Shown: positions 7,554-15,118 of the stretch, piece by piece
Numbering within the stretch: position 1 is the first letter of the stretch
Layout of the letters: each line of letters starts with the position of its first letter
Origin: Oscillospiraceae bacterium
GTDB lineage: Bacteria > Bacillota > Clostridia > Oscillospirales > Ruminococcaceae
Direction: 5' to 3'
Assembly: GCA_022766825.1 (NCBI GenBank)
Contig: JALEQE010000170.1
Coordinates: 1 to 38,291 of the forward strand
Length of the DNA: 38,291 bases
Notes under the pieces: model-generated
What the model was told of the DNA's origin: nothing
Database searches by the model: none
The model's input: only the letters and a program-made list of their open reading frames with translations
Position numbers and translations under genes: made by a program

Positions 7554-9289
7554 ACCCCCGCAACATAAACCGTAACGGTTTCGCCTTCACTTACGTTGAT
7601 TATATCGCCGACGTCTTTACTGCACTTTACCACATAGCCTTTTCTCACACCGTCAACGTGCGTTTCAACTTCTTCTATGGAATATTTTATGTTCAGAGAG
7701 GTCAGCTTTGCCACATAATCCGAACTGCTTTGTCCGTTATAATCGGGCAGTGCCACCGCGCTTGAACCTTTGCTTACCGTAACGCTTATCTGCGTTCCTT
7801 TCGGAACCATAGTACCCTCTGCGATAGATTGGTCGTACATCAGTCCCGCGCGGTGTGTCTCGGAATATTCGTATGTCGGAACGAACGTAAACAATCCCTC
7901 AAAACGTGAAACCGTACTGTCATAGCGGCGCTCGGTGAAATCCGGAACTTTAACAAGATCCTCCGGCTCGGAAACGCTTGTTTCCGAAGAAGCGGCGTCG
8001 CTTACGGATGAATTAGGCTCGGAACTGTCCGCAACTGTTTGCGAAGAAGTATCCGATGACGTTCCCGCGCCGTTTGCGACAGCGCTTGTCTGCGAAGAAA
8101 CGCCGCTTTCGGACGATGTTACAGACGGAGTTTCGGGAGTAAATACTCCGGACAAAGAAAGTGCAAGCGCCACCGCAAACAATATCAGCGTCGCACCTGC
8201 AATTATCAGCACGGAAAGAGTTTTTCTGCGCTCTTTGATCTGTTTTTTCATCCGTTTCTGTTCCTTGGGCGACATACTGTTCTGCGAATTTTTGTCAGCC
8301 GTTGTTTTAGAAGCGTTCTCATCGGATGAAAACCTGGGCGGCGCAAAAAGACTGCTTACAAAATCGCTGATATCGCGTATTCTCTGATCCTGAGAAAACG
8401 TCATACCGTGCATAATTACTTTCGATACATTTGCGGGAACATTCCTGTTCACAAGCATAGGTTCGGGCATATCCGCGATTTTGTCAGAGCCGGCGTCAAA
8501 CGGTGTTATTCCCGTCAGGACGCGATACAGCACCGCCGCAATTCCGTACACATCCGTCCAAGTGCCGTTCATTTCGTCACTGGTGTACTGTTCGGGCGCG
8601 GCATACCCGTTGTATATTTCACACGTCAGCTCGGTATTTGTGGTTCGCGCCGCGGAAATGCAGAAGCCCGTGAGCTTAAGTTTCATTTTATCCGTAACAA
8701 ATATCGTCTGTGGAGAAAGTCCGCGGTGGATTATCCCTGCGCGATGAACAAGAGAAAGCGTGGTGAACACCGGCGGGAAAAGTTCCTTAACCTGATCCCA
8801 TGTAAGACCGCCCGAAGAGTTCGCGAGGAAAGTTTTAAGCGAGATACCGTTAATGAACTCAAACACGGCATAGCAGGTGTTGTTTTCGCAGAATACATCA
8901 AGCACCGCCTGAATGTGCGCCATATCGCTGAGCTTCATAAGAGTGCGGTTCAGGTCCTCAAACTCGGACAAATTCGTCTTGTAGAGAGGACTGTTCTGCG
9001 AATTGACCGAGATAACGGTTTCGCCTTTTCTTCTCGAACAAAGCGTGTCGGGCATAAATTCCTTTATTGTAACCTTTGTTTTCGCGGCAGTATCATAACC
9101 TATGTAAACAGCTCCCTCGCCGTTGTACGACAGCAATCGCCCGACAATATAGCGATTGTTCAAAAGCGTTTTCGGCGCAAGATAGGTCGGGATATACGGG
9201 TCATCATCGTTGTAGCCGCATAGCTTGCACGGACCGTCATACGTTTTATCGTTCATACAGCCCATACAAAGTGTGGTTTCGGTCAGCAT
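7550..9289 (-). CDS. PASTA-domain membrane pseudokinase
   Basis: The 579-residue protein has a zinc-ribbon-like start (Cys8, 11, 21, 24), a Ser/Thr kinase fold (about 45-315), a cytosolic basic linker, one membrane segment (about 358-380), a Ser-rich extracellular linker and two PASTA repeats (about 447-507 and 512-577). PASTA domains bind muropeptides or lipid II. The ATP lysine is present (VTIK76) and so is APEQY, but the catalytic loop reads HRGLSPQ (188-194) where kinases have HRD, and the Mg motif reads LTGF (206-209) where DFG belongs. Both catalytic Asps are thus absent, which predicts a pseudokinase. It leads an operon with pheA, ispD and ispF. The start is supported by AAGGAG upstream. 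A role as wall-precursor sensor is inference. Confidence 0.88.
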   Translation of the reverse strand: MLTETTLCMGCMNDKTYDGPCKLCGYNDDDPYIPTYLAPKTLLNNRYIVGRLLSYNGEGAVYIGYDTAAKTKVTIKEFMPDTLCSRRKGETVISVNSQNSPLYKTNLSEFEDLNRTLMKLSDMAHIQAVLDVFCENNTCYAVFEFINGISLKTFLANSSGGLTWDQVKELFPPVFTTLSLVHRAGIIHRGLSPQTIFVTDKMKLKLTGFCISAARTTNTELTCEIYNGYAAPEQYTSDEMNGTWTDVYGIAAVLYRVLTGITPFDAGSDKIADMPEPMLVNRNVPANVSKVIMHGMTFSQDQRIRDISDFVSSLFAPPRFSSDENASKTTADKNSQNSMSPKEQKRMKKQIKERRKTLSVLIIAGATLILFAVALALSLSGVFTPETPSVTSSESGVSSQTSAVANGAGTSSDTSSQTVADSSEPNSSVSDAASSETSVSEPEDLVKVPDFTERRYDSTVSRFEGLFTFVPTYEYSETHRAGLMYDQSIAEGTMVPKGTQISVTVSKGSSAVALPDYNGQSSSDYVAKLTSLNIKYSIEEVETHVDGVRKGYVVKCSKDVGDIINVSEGETVTVYVAGV

Positions 9290-9344
9290 AGCTTTCTCCT
9301 TAATATAGTTATATATTCTCTGTCCCCAAAAAGTCTACTTCAAT

Positions 9345-9373
9345 AATATACACCAAAAAACTCAAAATGTCAA
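9345..9373 (-). promoter_or_regulatory. Promoter of the pseudokinase-pheA-ispDF operon
   Basis: On the minus strand TTGACA (9373-9368), a 17-bp spacer and TATATT (9350-9345) precede the gene by about 55 bp. Confidence 0.7.
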
Positions 9374-9386
9374 GGACTGTGACGGC

Positions 9387-9432
9387 TTTGTAACCTTTTT
9401 TGACGTATTTATTACAAATTTGTAACCTTTTT
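9387..9432. repeat. Two 14-bp direct repeats upstream of both promoters
   Basis: TTTGTAACCTTTTT occurs at 9387-9400 and again at 9419-9432, exactly 32 bp (about three helical turns) apart. They lie in the 329-bp divergent gap between the pseudokinase and the zinc-ribbon gene, just upstream of the -35 box of the former. The rest of the gap holds the two promoters and nothing else I recognise. Confidence 0.5.
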
Positions 9433-9535
9433 CTATTTTTTTAAATCAAAGCAAACAGCGGGTATATTCTTTTTGTGCATTGTGACCGCTGACAAACGGC
9501 GCGTCTGCACCGCAGGAAATATTATCCGAAAACAC

Positions 9536-9564
9536 TTGCAAAAACGAACAGAATGTGGTATAAT
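9536..9564 (+). promoter_or_regulatory. Promoter of the zinc-ribbon protein gene
   Basis: TTGCAA (9536-9541), a 17-bp spacer and TATAAT (9559-9564) with an upstream TG (9556-9557, extended -10). Transcription should start near 9571. Confidence 0.75.
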
Positions 9565-9618
9565 ACATATACGGGCAATTTCACCCTGTATCCGATATAT
9601 CGAAAGGAGTTTTTGACA

Positions 9619-10029
9619 ATGAGTTTTTTGGACGATGTAATCACCACCACTAAAAATGTTGCGGCAACAGCCGGCAAAAAGACAGACGAGGCAATCAAGA
9701 TCTCCAAGCTGAAAATCAAATCCTCACAGCTTAACAACGACATAAAGAATAAGTATGAGAAACTCGGCGCGTTGGTTTACGAAATGGCAAAATCGGGAGA
9801 AAAGGACACCGAGGCTTTCGACGCGGCTATTGCGGAAATTGATACAGCGAAGACGGAGCTTGCCGATATTGAGAAACAGCTTGATGAGCTGAAAGGCAAA
9901 GTTGCCTGCCCGTCCTGCGGACTTAAAACGGACAACGACAATACTTTCTGCCCCAAGTGCGGCGCAAAGCTTCCTGAAAAACCCAAAGAGGAAGAAAAAC
10001 CTGTCGTTGACGAAAACAAGGAAGACTAA
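9619..10029 (+). CDS. Small coiled-coil protein with C-terminal zinc ribbon
   Basis: The start at 9619 is fixed by AAAGGAG 9 nt upstream and gives 136 residues. Residues about 1-95 are amphipathic and charged, likely a long helical hairpin or coiled coil (KISKLKIKSSQLNNDIKNKY, then AKTELADIEKQLDELKG). Residues 97-114 form a zinc ribbon: CPSC (97-100) and CPKC (111-114). The tail is rich in Lys and Glu. There is no signal peptide or membrane segment. Proteins of this build are common in Clostridia but have no assigned function that I know. It is monocistronic, with its own promoter and terminator, and divergent from a kinase-like protein that also starts with a CxxC/CxxC ribbon. Confidence 0.85.
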   Translation: MSFLDDVITTTKNVAATAGKKTDEAIKISKLKIKSSQLNNDIKNKYEKLGALVYEMAKSGEKDTEAFDAAIAEIDTAKTELADIEKQLDELKGKVACPSCGLKTDNDNTFCPKCGAKLPEKPKEEEKPVVDENKED

Positions 10030-10043
10030 TTTAAGGCAACACC

Positions 10044-10068
10044 GGAGAGCTTCGGCTCTCCTTTTTTT
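10044..10068 (+). terminator. Intrinsic terminator of the zinc-ribbon gene
   Basis: GGAGAGC (10044-10050), a TTCG tetraloop and GCTCTCC (10055-10061) are followed by seven Ts. The 13 nt just upstream (TAAGGCAACACCG) equal the end of the MITE-like repeat found at 11454 and 38024. Confidence 0.92.
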
Positions 10069-10162
10069 GTAATTGAATGGGGATTTTGCCGAAATTGCGG
10101 TATAAAATTGTGACATATTTCACAAAAAATTACGAAAAATTGCCGCTTGTTGAAAAATCAAG

Positions 10163-10191
10163 TTGCCAAAACAGAAAATATATGCTATAAT
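10163..10191 (+). promoter_or_regulatory. Promoter of the TrpXYZ-like importer
   Basis: TTGCCA (10163-10168), a 17-bp spacer and TATAAT (10186-10191) with TG at 10183-10184 (extended -10). The leader of about 80 nt shows no T-box or riboswitch that I can recognise. Confidence 0.72.
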
Positions 10192-10276
10192 ATATGATGT
10201 AGTTTGGTGCTTTGGGGCATTAAACCGCAAAATACTTTTAATAAATACAAACAGGCAAAAGACAAAGGAGAAGAAA

Positions 10277-11395
10277 ATGAAATTCAAAAAGATTATGGCG
10301 GCAGCGGCAGCTTCAATGATGCTCTGCTCAATGACCGCGTGCGGCAACAATACAAGCAGCACGACTTCCACAACAAATAACGCAAACACTGGCACGACAA
10401 ACTCAAGTGTGACTTCCACAACCGATTCCAATACCTCATCGGCGGCGGAGTCCAAGACGGAAAGCACAGCGGCTGATTCATCTGCTGCAACAAGCGACAC
10501 AAGCACTGCTACCGTTGACCTCGGCGACAAGGTGTTCAACATAGGTATCTGCCAGCTTTTGGAGCACCCCGCTCTTGACGCGGCTACAAAGGGCTTTGAA
10601 GAGGCTCTTACCGAAAAGCTCGGCGAAGACCACGTTAAATTCGATTTCCAGAACGCGCAGGGCGAGGCTACAAACTGTGCAACAATCACAAACAAATTCG
10701 TTTCCGCAAACGTTGACCTCATTATGGCTAACGCAACAGCGGCGCTCTCATCGGCAGTTTCCGCAACCGAAACAATCCCGATAGTAGGTACATCCATCAC
10801 AGCTTATGATGTTGCTTTGGGCGGCTCTGACTGGAAAGGCAAGAACGTTACGGGAGCGTCCGACCTTGCTCCGCTCGACCAGCAAGCGGCTATGCTGAAG
10901 GCTATATTCCCCGATGCGAAGAAAGTCGGCATTCTCTACTGCTCCGCAGAGCCTAACTCACAGTATCAGGCAGAGGAAATCGCAAAGTATTTCAAGGAAG
11001 ACGGTATCGAAACCAAGGAATACACCGTTGCGGATTCAAATGAAATTCAGGCTCAGACGCAGGCTGCAGTAAACGAGTGCGATGTTATCTACATTCCGAC
11101 CGATAACACAATCGCGAACGCTGCTGAAACAGTTAAGAACGTTGTAGTTCCCGCGAAGAAACCCGTTGTTGCGGGCGAAGAGGGCATTTGCAGCGGCTGC
11201 GGCACAGTTACTCTGTCAATCAGCTACCACGATATGGGTTACGCGGCAGGCGAAATGGCATACGATATTCTTGTAAACGGTAAGAAAGCGGGCGACCTCG
11301 AAATCGGTTACTCTCCCGTTACAAAGAAGTACAATCAGGAAATCTGCGACGAACTCGGTATCACCGTTCCTGACGATTATACTGCAATTGAGTAA
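10277..11395 (+). CDS. ABC importer substrate-binding lipoprotein (TrpX-like)
   Basis: Translation from the ATG at 10277 (AAAGGAG 8 nt upstream) gives 372 residues. The signal MKFKKIMAAAAASMMLCSM ends in TAC, with Cys22 lipidated. A Ser/Thr/Asn linker (about 23-85) is followed by a type-1 binding fold of the ABC_sub_bind family (PF04392): FNIGICQLLEHPALDAATKG, IMANATAALSSA, VGILYCSAEPNS, EGICSGCGTVTLSISYHDMG. Relatives with a LivH-like permease and a single ATPase are called TrpXYZ in streptococci and are linked to aromatic amino acid uptake. That substrate is only an analogy here. The next gene starts 355 bp later, past a hairpin and a MITE-like element, which is unusual inside such an operon. 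Confidence 0.85.
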   Translation: MKFKKIMAAAAASMMLCSMTACGNNTSSTTSTTNNANTGTTNSSVTSTTDSNTSSAAESKTESTAADSSAATSDTSTATVDLGDKVFNIGICQLLEHPALDAATKGFEEALTEKLGEDHVKFDFQNAQGEATNCATITNKFVSANVDLIMANATAALSSAVSATETIPIVGTSITAYDVALGGSDWKGKNVTGASDLAPLDQQAAMLKAIFPDAKKVGILYCSAEPNSQYQAEEIAKYFKEDGIETKEYTVADSNEIQAQTQAAVNECDVIYIPTDNTIANAAETVKNVVVPAKKPVVAGEEGICSGCGTVTLSISYHDMGYAAGEMAYDILVNGKKAGDLEIGYSPVTKKYNQEICDELGITVPDDYTAIE

Positions 11396-11421
11396 TCAAT
11401 AAACCACATAAACACAAGCAG

Positions 11422-11453
11422 CGGGGAGCGGTATTCCGATCCCCGTTACTTTA
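11422..11453 (+). terminator. Stem-loop after the TrpX-like gene
   Basis: CGGGGA (11422-11427) pairs with TCCCCG (11440-11445), with an inner CGG-TATT-CCG stem. A weak T-rich tail (TTACTTTAA) runs into the MITE-like element. It probably attenuates transcription between the abundant binding protein and the permease. Confidence 0.5.
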
Positions 11454-11716
11454 AGGTAGCACCGCATAATTATTGTCGTGCGATTGCGCAGTCAGATTTA
11501 TAGTGCGTTCGCCTTTTGTGCGGCACGTCCTGTGCCGCTTGGGCGAACGCCTTCCGACTTCGTGTCGGCGTCAGATTGTACAATGAGGACGACGCAAGGC
11601 TGTATGCCTTACAAGGACGAATTGTGCAAGATGACGGAAAATATGCAAGCAAAGCGCGAGACGACGGCAACGTCGTCTGAGCAAAGGCGTTAGCCGTTAA
11701 TTGTGCGGTGTTGCCT
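11454..11716. mobile_element. MITE-like element, copy 1
   Basis: This 263-bp block has imperfect terminal inverted repeats of about 20 bp: AGGTAGCACCGCATAATTA on the left, and the right end reads AGGCAACACCGCACAATTA on the other strand. TA flanks it on both sides (11452-11453 and 11717-11718), as in IS630/Tc1-type non-autonomous elements. Inside are strong hairpins: GCGTTCGCC...GGCGAACGC nested over GCGGCAC/GTGCCGC (11505-11550), CCGAC/GTCGG (11554-11568) and GACGAC/GTCGTC (11660-11677). It has no convincing gene. A second, inverted copy is at 38024-38291. It sits inside the TrpXYZ-like operon. Confidence 0.82.
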
Positions 11717-11750
11717 TAAATTAATGCAATAATTGCGATTGGAGAAATAA

Positions 11751-12755
11751 ATGAACACGCTCACCACATTTGTAAACTCTCTTCCGGGAAATATCTCGCA
11801 GGGGCTTATTTGGGGTATTCTGGCAATCGGCGTTTTTATCACTTATAAAATACTTGATTTTGCCGATTTAAGCGTTGACGGCTCAATAGGCACAGGCGGC
11901 GCGGTTGCAGTAATGCTTATCACAAACGGCGTTCCCGTTCCTGTGGCATTGCTTTGTTCTTTTGTATCGGGCTGTCTTGCGGGACTTGCGACAGGTCTTA
12001 TGAACACTCTGCTGGGCATACCGGGAATATTGGCGGGTATTTTGACACAACTTGCGTTGTATTCAATCAATCTGGATATTATGGGACAGTCAAACCGTCC
12101 TGTAAGCGTTGACAAATACGACTTGATTGTTTCGCAAAGATATGTTATGACGCAGGGAAACGAAATAACGAGCGTTGTAATTCAAGTGTTGAAAATAGTC
12201 GCGATTGTTGCTTTTATTATCGCTGTTCTGTATTGGTTCTTCGGCACGGAATACGGCTTTACAATCCGCGCTACGGGCTGCAACTCAAATATGGCGAGAG
12301 CGCAGGGTATCAACACGAAAAAGTCAACGGTAATCGCACTTGTGCTTTCCAACGGACTTGTCGGACTTGCGGGCGGACTGCTTTCACAGTATCAAGGCTT
12401 TGCGGACGTAAATATGGGACGCGGCGCAATCGTTATCGGACTTGCCGCCGTAATAATCGGTGACGTTTTGGGAACGATTATTTTCAGAAAGCATTTCAAC
12501 TTTGTCGCAAAACTTGCGTTTACGGTAGTGGGTTCTGTCATTTACTTCCTTGTATTGCAACTGGTAATGCTGACGGGACTTCCCTCGGCGAATACCAAAC
12601 TTTTCTCGGCTGTTATCGTTATGATATTCCTTGCGGTGCCGTATCTTAAAAAAGCGGCGAAAACATCATTCAGGCGAGCGGGAAAAAACGCCGAAAAAGT
12701 CACAATCACCACAATTGATGAGAAAGGAGCGACAGACAATGCTGACACTCACTGA
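11751..12755 (+). CDS. ABC importer permease (TrpY/LivH-like)
   Basis: The 334-residue protein is a BPD_transp_2-type permease with about eight to nine hydrophobic segments. Landmarks are GLIWGILAIGVFITYKILDF at the start, the LSVDGSIGTGGA-type loop and the GLVGLAGGLLSQYQGF coupling region. It pairs with the TrpX-like lipoprotein and the ATPase whose ATG lies 17 nt inside this gene's end. The start is supported by GGAG 9 nt upstream. The hydrophilic tail (about 300-334) lies over the ATPase start and may vary among relatives. The substrate is not readable; aromatic amino acids are possible by analogy. Confidence 0.87.
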   Translation: MNTLTTFVNSLPGNISQGLIWGILAIGVFITYKILDFADLSVDGSIGTGGAVAVMLITNGVPVPVALLCSFVSGCLAGLATGLMNTLLGIPGILAGILTQLALYSINLDIMGQSNRPVSVDKYDLIVSQRYVMTQGNEITSVVIQVLKIVAIVAFIIAVLYWFFGTEYGFTIRATGCNSNMARAQGINTKKSTVIALVLSNGLVGLAGGLLSQYQGFADVNMGRGAIVIGLAAVIIGDVLGTIIFRKHFNFVAKLAFTVVGSVIYFLVLQLVMLTGLPSANTKLFSAVIVMIFLAVPYLKKAAKTSFRRAGKNAEKVTITTIDEKGATDNADTH

Positions 12756-13548
12756 CATCAGAAAAACCTTTAATGCGGGCACAATCAACGAGAAGAAAGC
12801 GTTGAACGGCGTTACTATCGACCTCGACGACGGTGATTTTGTTACGATAATTGGCGGCAACGGCGCGGGAAAATCCACCACGCTTAATGCAATCGCGGGT
12901 GTATGGCCTGTTGACAGCGGTTCTATCGTCATTAACGGGAAAAACGTTACGGGACTTTCCGAACACAAGCGAGCGAAGTTTATCGGGCGCGTATTCCAGG
13001 ACCCGATGACGGGTACGGCGGCTACAATGGAAATACAGGAAAATCTTGCTCTCGCGAAACGCAGAGGAAATCCCCGCGGACTGAAATGGGGCATTACAAA
13101 GCGTGAACGTGAAGAATATCACGAGTTACTGAAAACGCTTGATTTGGGACTTGAAGACCGTATGACTTCAAAAGTTGGTTTGCTTTCGGGCGGACAGCGA
13201 CAGGCGCTGACCTTGCTTATGGCAACGCTCAAAAAGCCGGATATTCTGTTGCTTGACGAACACACCGCCGCTCTTGACCCGAAAACCGCCGCGAAAGTAT
13301 TGGAACTTTCGGACAAGATTATCGAAGAAAATCACCTCACGGCTATGATGGTTACGCACAATATGGAAGCGGCAATCAAGCACGGAAACCGTCTTATTAT
13401 GATGAACAACGGTAGAATTATCTATGATGTAAAAGGCGAAGAAAAGAAAAAGCTGACCGTGAATATTCTGCTTGAAAAATTCGAACAGGCAAGCGGTTCA
13501 AAGATGAACAACGACCGTATTCTCCTATCAAAAGGCGAAACGGATTAA
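12739..13548 (+). CDS. ABC importer ATP-binding protein (TrpZ/LivF-like)
   Basis: The start at 12739 (AAAGGAG 10 nt upstream) gives 269 residues and overlaps the permease gene by 17 nt; the longer in-frame extension is permease coding sequence read in another frame. Motifs are Walker A GGNGAGKST, signature LLSGGQRQAL, Walker B ILLLDEHTAALDP and the switch His in MVTHN. A His replaces Pro after the catalytic Glu (DEH instead of DEP), which is common in this sub-family. It is the only ATPase of the operon and probably acts as a homodimer. A hairpin terminator follows within 10 bp. Confidence 0.9.
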   Translation: MLTLTDIRKTFNAGTINEKKALNGVTIDLDDGDFVTIIGGNGAGKSTTLNAIAGVWPVDSGSIVINGKNVTGLSEHKRAKFIGRVFQDPMTGTAATMEIQENLALAKRRGNPRGLKWGITKREREEYHELLKTLDLGLEDRMTSKVGLLSGGQRQALTLLMATLKKPDILLLDEHTAALDPKTAAKVLELSDKIIEENHLTAMMVTHNMEAAIKHGNRLIMMNNGRIIYDVKGEEKKKLTVNILLEKFEQASGSKMNNDRILLSKGETD

Positions 13549-13555
13549 ATTATTT

Positions 13556-13584
13556 AAGCCGCAAAGTAAAATTCGCGGCTTTAT
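13556..13584 (+). terminator. Terminator of the TrpXYZ-like operon
   Basis: AAGCCGC (13556-13562) pairs with GCGGCTT (13575-13581), followed by TTATT. The rest of 13585-13690 holds only a 28-codon open stretch without a start codon. Confidence 0.65.
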
Positions 13585-13691
13585 TCAATCGTTATATTAA
13601 CAATACCGCACAGAGATTATAAAGTTTTTTTATCAAGCAGAGTTCCAAACCCCGCAGAAATAGAAGAATTACTCAGAAAACAATAAAACAA

Positions 13692-13723
13692 CAAAAAATT
13701 GCCCTCGTAATCCGAAGGCAATT
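13692..13723 (-). terminator. Terminator of the deacetylase gene
   Basis: AATTGCC (13697-13703) pairs with GGCAATT (13717-13723). On the minus strand six Ts follow the stem, 25 bp past the stop codon. Confidence 0.72.
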
Positions 13724-13748
13724 CTTTTATAATCAAAAGGCTGAAAAA

Positions 13749-14795
13749 TCACTTTACAACCCCGTCTGCCTGCGAAACAACCGAATTGGACGTAACAGTG
13801 CTTGTATCGGTTGAAGTCACATCGGAAGTGCTGTCGCTTTCATTGATACGCGCCATAACCTCCTGCGCGTACGGTTGCAATTCTTTCGGAAGAGCGTTCA
13901 CATCGCCGTTCTTCAACGCTGTGCGAGCCTGTTCTATCTGCTGTTCCGAAAGTCCCATCGCGGACAGTTTATCCGAATACTGTGCAATAACCTCCTCTAC
14001 CCTTTCATCGGATATTTTCACTGTTTCCGCGGCCTGAGGGATTTGCTTTCCGTCAGAATCGATTGTGTAATTATCCTTGAATATCAGATCTTTTACGGTG
14101 ACAAATTCGTATCCTTGGGATTTCAGTTCGCCGAGTATATCAGGCAACGCTTCGGTTGTGTTTTCAAGATCGTTATGGAAAAGAAGTATCGAGCCGGGTT
14201 TTACGCCTTTAAGCACTTTTTTCTTGATATCCGATGCGGACGGCTTTTTCCAGTCAACGCTGTCAACGTCCCACTGAATTACTTTCATTCCCATACCGTC
14301 AAGCGTTGTGATAAGACTGTCGTCATACTCACCGTAAGGAGCGCGGTAAAGCGTTGGTTCTTCGCCCGTCAGCATTTTGATTTTGCGGGTACATTCACGG
14401 GTATCGGCAATCAGGTCGTTCACATTCATTCCGAGAACGTGCGGGTGTTTATCCGAGTGATTTTCTATTTCGTGACCCGCGTCAAAAAATTTCTTCACAT
14501 CATCTGGATAACGGTCGCACCAATCACCCGTTACGAAAAACGTTGCTTTCGCGTCGTTGTCCTTAAGTATACTGATAAGTTCATCGGTGTTGGAGTTCTC
14601 CCATGCTACGTCGAATGTCACCGCGATTTTCTTTTTGTCACATTCGACGGAATAAATAGGCAAGAGCCGTTTCGCGGCGCGAGATCCGACAGAAGTCGCC
14701 GCCAGAGTTATTCCTACAGCAACGGCAACCACGACAAATAACGCAATCGCAATTACACGTTTTATTTGTTTTTTTGTAAAAGTAACCGATTTCAT
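13749..14795 (-). CDS. Membrane-anchored polysaccharide deacetylase (NodB/PdaB type)
   Basis: The 348-residue protein has an N-terminal membrane anchor (about 13-33), a NodB domain (about 50-250) and a C-terminal region (250-348) ending in a Ser/Thr-rich tail. NodB motifs are TFDVAWEN (catalytic Asp; the second Asp of the usual TFDD is absent, as in PdaB-like proteins), HEIENHSDKHPH (zinc His pair), RAPYGEYDD, WDVDSVDW and ILLFHND. It should remove N-acetyl groups from peptidoglycan or another wall glycan outside the cell. The start is supported by GGAGGG. Its upstream region is the 87-bp repeat that also occurs next to hydA. A sporulation role is possible but not shown. Confidence 0.88.
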   Translation of the reverse strand: MKSVTFTKKQIKRVIAIALFVVVAVAVGITLAATSVGSRAAKRLLPIYSVECDKKKIAVTFDVAWENSNTDELISILKDNDAKATFFVTGDWCDRYPDDVKKFFDAGHEIENHSDKHPHVLGMNVNDLIADTRECTRKIKMLTGEEPTLYRAPYGEYDDSLITTLDGMGMKVIQWDVDSVDWKKPSASDIKKKVLKGVKPGSILLFHNDLENTTEALPDILGELKSQGYEFVTVKDLIFKDNYTIDSDGKQIPQAAETVKISDERVEEVIAQYSDKLSAMGLSEQQIEQARTALKNGDVNALPKELQPYAQEVMARINESDSTSDVTSTDTSTVTSNSVVSQADGVVK

Positions 14796-14826
14796 ACTGT
14801 TCCCTCCATAATATAGTGATTACTGC

Positions 14827-14913
14827 TCTATAAATATGTTACAGCGGGGACAAATATGACAAGCGTAAAAAATGCCGTACACGCTTTCACGCATACGGCA
14901 TTTTCGGAATTTA
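14827..14913. repeat. 87-bp direct repeat D, copy 1
   Basis: 14827-14913 equals 16102-16188 with a single mismatch (offset 1275 bp). It contains the AATGCCGTA/TACGGCATT hairpin and, read leftwards, a possible promoter of the deacetylase. The two copies bracket the toxin-antitoxin module. Confidence 0.93.
14831..14859 (-). promoter_or_regulatory. Possible sigma-E-like promoter of the deacetylase gene
   Basis: On the minus strand TCATATT (14859-14853) fits the KMATATT -35 of sporulation sigma-E exactly. After a 14-bp spacer, CATATTTA (14838-14831) fits the first half of CATACAnT. The predicted start is about 30 nt before the ATG. It is a weak call from one site. Confidence 0.3.
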
Positions 14914-14936
14914 GGTGAAACCACATAATTATTGCC
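14912..14936 (+). mobile_element. Degenerate end of the MITE-like family
   Basis: Starting exactly where repeat D ends, GGTGAAACCACATAATTATT matches the left end of the element at 11454 (GGTAGCACCGCATAATTATT), preceded by TTTA. No matching right end is seen, so this is a relic at most. Confidence 0.45.
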
Positions 14937-15057
14937 ATAAAAAGGCTTGTGAAATAACGTTTCATAGAAACACACAATACGACAAAAAATTCACGCGTGC
15001 GTTTTTCGCAAATTTCCGTGCATTTTCATACATTATGTTCCAGACACATATAACAGA

Positions 15058-15118
15058 AATTAACCGCTCCCAAAGCCCTGGATCGGCTCGGGGATCTGTT
15101 TTACATCTATATTTAGCG
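15058..15118 (+). repeat. Repeat C', degenerate copy of the toxin terminator
   Basis: The segment matches 16053-16118 in order: AATTAACCGCTCC, CAAAGCCCTG, ATCGGCTCGGGGA, TTTTACATCTATA. Its 3' stem arm is mutated (GGGGATCTG instead of GGGGAGCGG), so it no longer folds well. With the intact copy it flanks the toxin-antitoxin genes. The stretch 14937-15057 between the relic and this repeat holds no convincing gene. Confidence 0.8.

Noticed and set aside
8408-9223. 271-codon open frame on the plus strand across the pseudokinase gene
   Set aside because: Translation is Arg/His-rich with no family resemblance, and the opposite strand encodes an unmistakable kinase fold; it is an antisense shadow.
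10192-10276. T-box or tryptophan attenuator upstream of the TrpX-like gene
   Set aside because: The leader is only about 80 nt and has no T-box sequence, specifier loop or terminator.
11470-11670. 66-codon frame in the first MITE-like copy sharing a C-terminus with a frame in the second copy (38090-38275)
   Set aside because: The shared peptide reflects the near-identical DNA repeat; the N-terminal parts differ, there is no ribosome site, and the stretch is dominated by hairpins.
13600-13686. 28-codon open stretch ending in ...EIEELLRKQ before the deacetylase terminator
   Set aside because: It reads like a protein tail and could be a gene remnant, but has no start codon and is too short to support.
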